Source of the DNA: CG2-30-40-21 sp043806395
GTDB lineage: Bacteria; UBA9089; CG2-30-40-21
Assembly (NCBI GenBank): GCA_043806395.1
Contig: JAZDHC010000248.1
Coordinates: 1 to 14,278, forward strand
Length of the DNA: 14,278 bases
Direction: 5' to 3'
Shown here: positions 13,231-14,278 of the stretch, in pieces
Numbering within the stretch: position 1 is the first letter of the stretch
How the letters are laid out: each line of letters starts with the position of its first letter
The notes under the pieces: generated by a model
Seen by the model: only the letters and a program-made list of their open reading frames with translations
The model's database searches: none
Told to the model about the DNA's origin: nothing
Program-made: the position numbers and the translations under genes

Positions 13231-13599
13231 ATGAAGATTTCAAAATGGTGGATATTCAGCATTATATATATGGGAATAATATTTGGCCTTTCATCAATCC
13301 CAGGTGATAGTATCTCATCTCCCCCTTTTCCTTTTTCCGATAAAATAGCTCATTTGGTTGAATATACTGTGTTTGGCTGGTTATTAAAAAATGCCTTTAA
13401 TAGCAGGTATTCCGTAACTATTTTGATTAGAATTATGACTATTTTGACTGGAAGTATATATGGGGTAACGGATGAAATTCATCAGCTATTTGTTCCAGGA
13501 CGAGAATTCGACTTTATGGATATGCTATGTGATGCCATAGGATGCAGTTTGGGGCAATTTGCCCAATTGCCAGTGTGGTTGAAAAAAAGGAGGAATTAA
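13231..13599 (+). CDS. VanZ-like family membrane protein
   Basis: A 122-residue protein. Hydrophobic segments lie at about 6-22, 45-53, 62-79 and 99-113. The VanZ-like signatures are DKIAHLVEYTVFG (37-49) and YGVTDEIHQLFVPGREFDFMDMLCDAIG (77-104), with the conserved Asp, Glu, His and Arg of the family. VanZ of enterococcal resistance islands gives low-level teicoplanin resistance, but most chromosomal VanZ-like proteins, including short ones like this, have no proven activity. Resistance should not be inferred. The start at 13231 is chosen from the promoter position, because longer in-frame starts overlap the -35 and -10 boxes. Its last codons contain the AGGAGG for queF, and its TAA is followed directly by the queF ATG, so the two are co-transcribed and probably coupled. 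Confidence 0.85.
   Translation: MKISKWWIFSIIYMGIIFGLSSIPGDSISSPPFPFSDKIAHLVEYTVFGWLLKNAFNSRYSVTILIRIMTILTGSIYGVTDEIHQLFVPGREFDFMDMLCDAIGCSLGQFAQLPVWLKKRRN
13588..13593 (+). promoter_or_regulatory. Shine-Dalgarno of queF inside the vanZ 3' end
   Basis: AGGAGG, six bases before the queF ATG, lies within the codons for the last residues of the VanZ-like protein. Confidence 0.85.
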
Positions 13600-13998
13600 A
13601 TGCAACAGGCAATGGATATCTCAGAATATAAGGAAAAACAGGATAATATTCGTGAATTAAAGATTACACCGAGTTTAGAGGTGGTAGAGAATCAGTATAA
13701 TGATAAGGATTATCTTGTAGAACTTAAAACAAATGAACTTACCACGGTTTGTCCAAAGACAGGTTTGCCGGATTTTGCCATTGCAACTATCCAGTACAAG
13801 CCTGACCAATATCTTGTTGAACAAAAATCTCTGAAATTATACCTTGCTGGATATAGAAATATTGGTATATTTCAAGAACATGCGACCAATAAGATACTGG
13901 AAGATTTTATTGCCTGTGTCAAACCAAAATGGGCAAAAATCGAAACAATTTGGAATGCCCGAGGTGGCATTGATGTCAGGGTAGAACGAGAGTCGTAG
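13600..13998 (+). CDS. queF: QueF, NADPH-dependent 7-cyano-7-deazaguanine reductase (unimodular)
   Basis: A 132-residue protein, the short single-module form. QueF reduces the nitrile of preQ0 to the aminomethyl group of preQ1 in queuosine tRNA modification, in the cytosol, using NADPH. The catalytic Cys is in TVCPKTGLPDFA (C51), with the proton-donating Asp seven residues later (D58). VEQKSLKLYL (73-82) is the family ES/QK(S/A)xK(L/Y) NADPH-binding motif. ARGGIDV (123-129) is the C-terminal substrate-site motif. Glu 93 matches the substrate-binding Glu. The preceding residue, normally His in the FHE motif, is Gln here (FQE, Q92). Spacing from the Cys is the same as in B. subtilis QueF, so the alignment has no gap. 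No queC, queD or queE is in the window. Confidence 0.93.
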   Translation: MQQAMDISEYKEKQDNIRELKITPSLEVVENQYNDKDYLVELKTNELTTVCPKTGLPDFAIATIQYKPDQYLVEQKSLKLYLAGYRNIGIFQEHATNKILEDFIACVKPKWAKIETIWNARGGIDVRVERES

Positions 13999-14062
13999 GG
14001 GTAGGCTGTGGTGCAGAAGAAGATGGCGACATGAGATCATAAGGGGGAAATTAAAACAGGTG

Positions 14063-14076
14063 CTGTCCCCGGTTTC
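14063..14076. repeat. Second copy of CTGTCCCCGGTTTC
   Basis: An exact 14-base match, in the same orientation, to 11447-11460. The gene-free stretch 13999-14278 holds this copy, the 34-bp repeat, tandem 15-mers and a terminal inverted repeat. No coding sequence was seen in it. Confidence 0.6.
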
Positions 14077-14132
14077 AATACATCATAGGGTTGCAGAGGA
14101 TTATCCACCCCTAACTCCTCCCAAGAGGGAAT

Positions 14133-14166
14133 TACAACCCCCTAACCCCCTTTTCTAAGGGGGAAT
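14133..14166. repeat. 34-bp palindromic dispersed repeat, copy B
   Basis: Exact reverse complement of 43-76. The hairpin CCCCCTT-TTCT-AAGGGGG is at 14146-14163. Just before it, 14108-14130 holds a related C-rich stretch (CCCCTAACTCCTCCC). No T-run follows, so it is not a clear terminator for queF. Confidence 0.85.
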
Positions 14167-14205
14167 TAGGGAAATGCAGCCATCCATGCTTGTTTAGTTT
14201 GTTAC

Positions 14206-14235
14206 CTAAACACCCACAGTCTAAACACCTACAGC
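14206..14235. repeat. Tandem pair of near-identical 15-mers
   Basis: CTAAACACCCACAGT (14206-14220) is followed directly by CTAAACACCTACAGC (14221-14235), 13 of 15 identical. Confidence 0.7.
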
Positions 14236-14245
14236 CTATTTTGTC

Positions 14246-14278
14246 CCTCCTGATTTGGGCATGGTTCAAATCAGGAGG
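14246..14278. repeat. 12-bp perfect inverted repeat at the window edge
   Basis: CCTCCTGATTTG (14246-14257) and CAAATCAGGAGG (14267-14278) pair perfectly around 9 bases. The right arm ends at the last base of the window, so the element may be longer than seen. Confidence 0.8.

Noticed and set aside
13032..13262. 77-residue N-terminal extension of the TPR lipoprotein
   Set aside because: It would cover the TPR promoter, overlap vanZ and its promoter, and place the lipoprotein signal peptide internally. GGAGG and the signal peptide support 13031.
13231..13599. Glycopeptide resistance gene
   Set aside because: VanZ-like domains are widespread in chromosomes without a resistance role, and no other van genes are present.
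14146..14163. Terminator of the vanZ-queF transcript
   Set aside because: The hairpin is strong but followed by AATTAGGG, not a T-run, and it is an exact copy of the repeat at 43-76, so it is better read as a dispersed repeat.

Overview
The window reads as chromosomal DNA from an uncultivated bacterium. The phylum cannot be fixed from the sequence. Signal peptides, a lipobox and a long TPR lipoprotein suggest an envelope with anchored lipoproteins, possibly diderm. Intergenic gaps are short and contain small C/G-rich palindromic repeats, including one 34-bp sequence present in opposite orientation near both ends of the window (43-76 and 14133-14166). No tRNA, rRNA, CRISPR array or transposase gene was seen.

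Layout: 1-166 is repeat-bearing and gene-free. Seven genes then lie on the minus strand between 167 and 11385. In transcription order (right to left) they are a type III-like restriction helicase/nuclease (res), a DinD-like Bro-N protein, a large DNA methyltransferase (mod), a thymidylate-kinase-like P-loop kinase, a Fic-family protein, a radical SAM/SPASM enzyme and a secreted SdrD_B-domain protein. An eighth minus-strand gene, a 14-repeat TPR lipoprotein (11469-13031), has its own promoter. On the plus strand a VanZ-like membrane protein (13231-13599) is followed directly by queF (13600-13998). The last 280 bases hold only repeats.

The most system-like feature is res / DinD-like / mod. The three genes overlap by 4 and 8 bp, each has an internal Shine-Dalgarno sequence, and sampled stretches are richer in G+C than the flanking genes. 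This looks like a transferred restriction-modification cassette that carries a DinD/Bro-N protein as an integral member. DinD family proteins are tied to the SOS/RecA response, so the third gene may link restriction to DNA damage or may regulate the cassette; this is inference.

The TPR and vanZ-queF transcripts diverge from a 199-bp region with two near-consensus sigma70-type promoters. The vanZ promoter is placed so that its transcript should begin at the start codon, which predicts a leaderless mRNA. Start codons were refined for res (ATG at 11385, not TTG at 11436), the TPR gene (13031, not 13262), the radical SAM gene (2485, not 2497) and vanZ (13231, not TTG at 13195). Several enzymes show changes at normally conserved positions: QueF has His to Gln at the FHE motif, the kinase has EKY in place of DRY, and Res has EVT in place of ExK.
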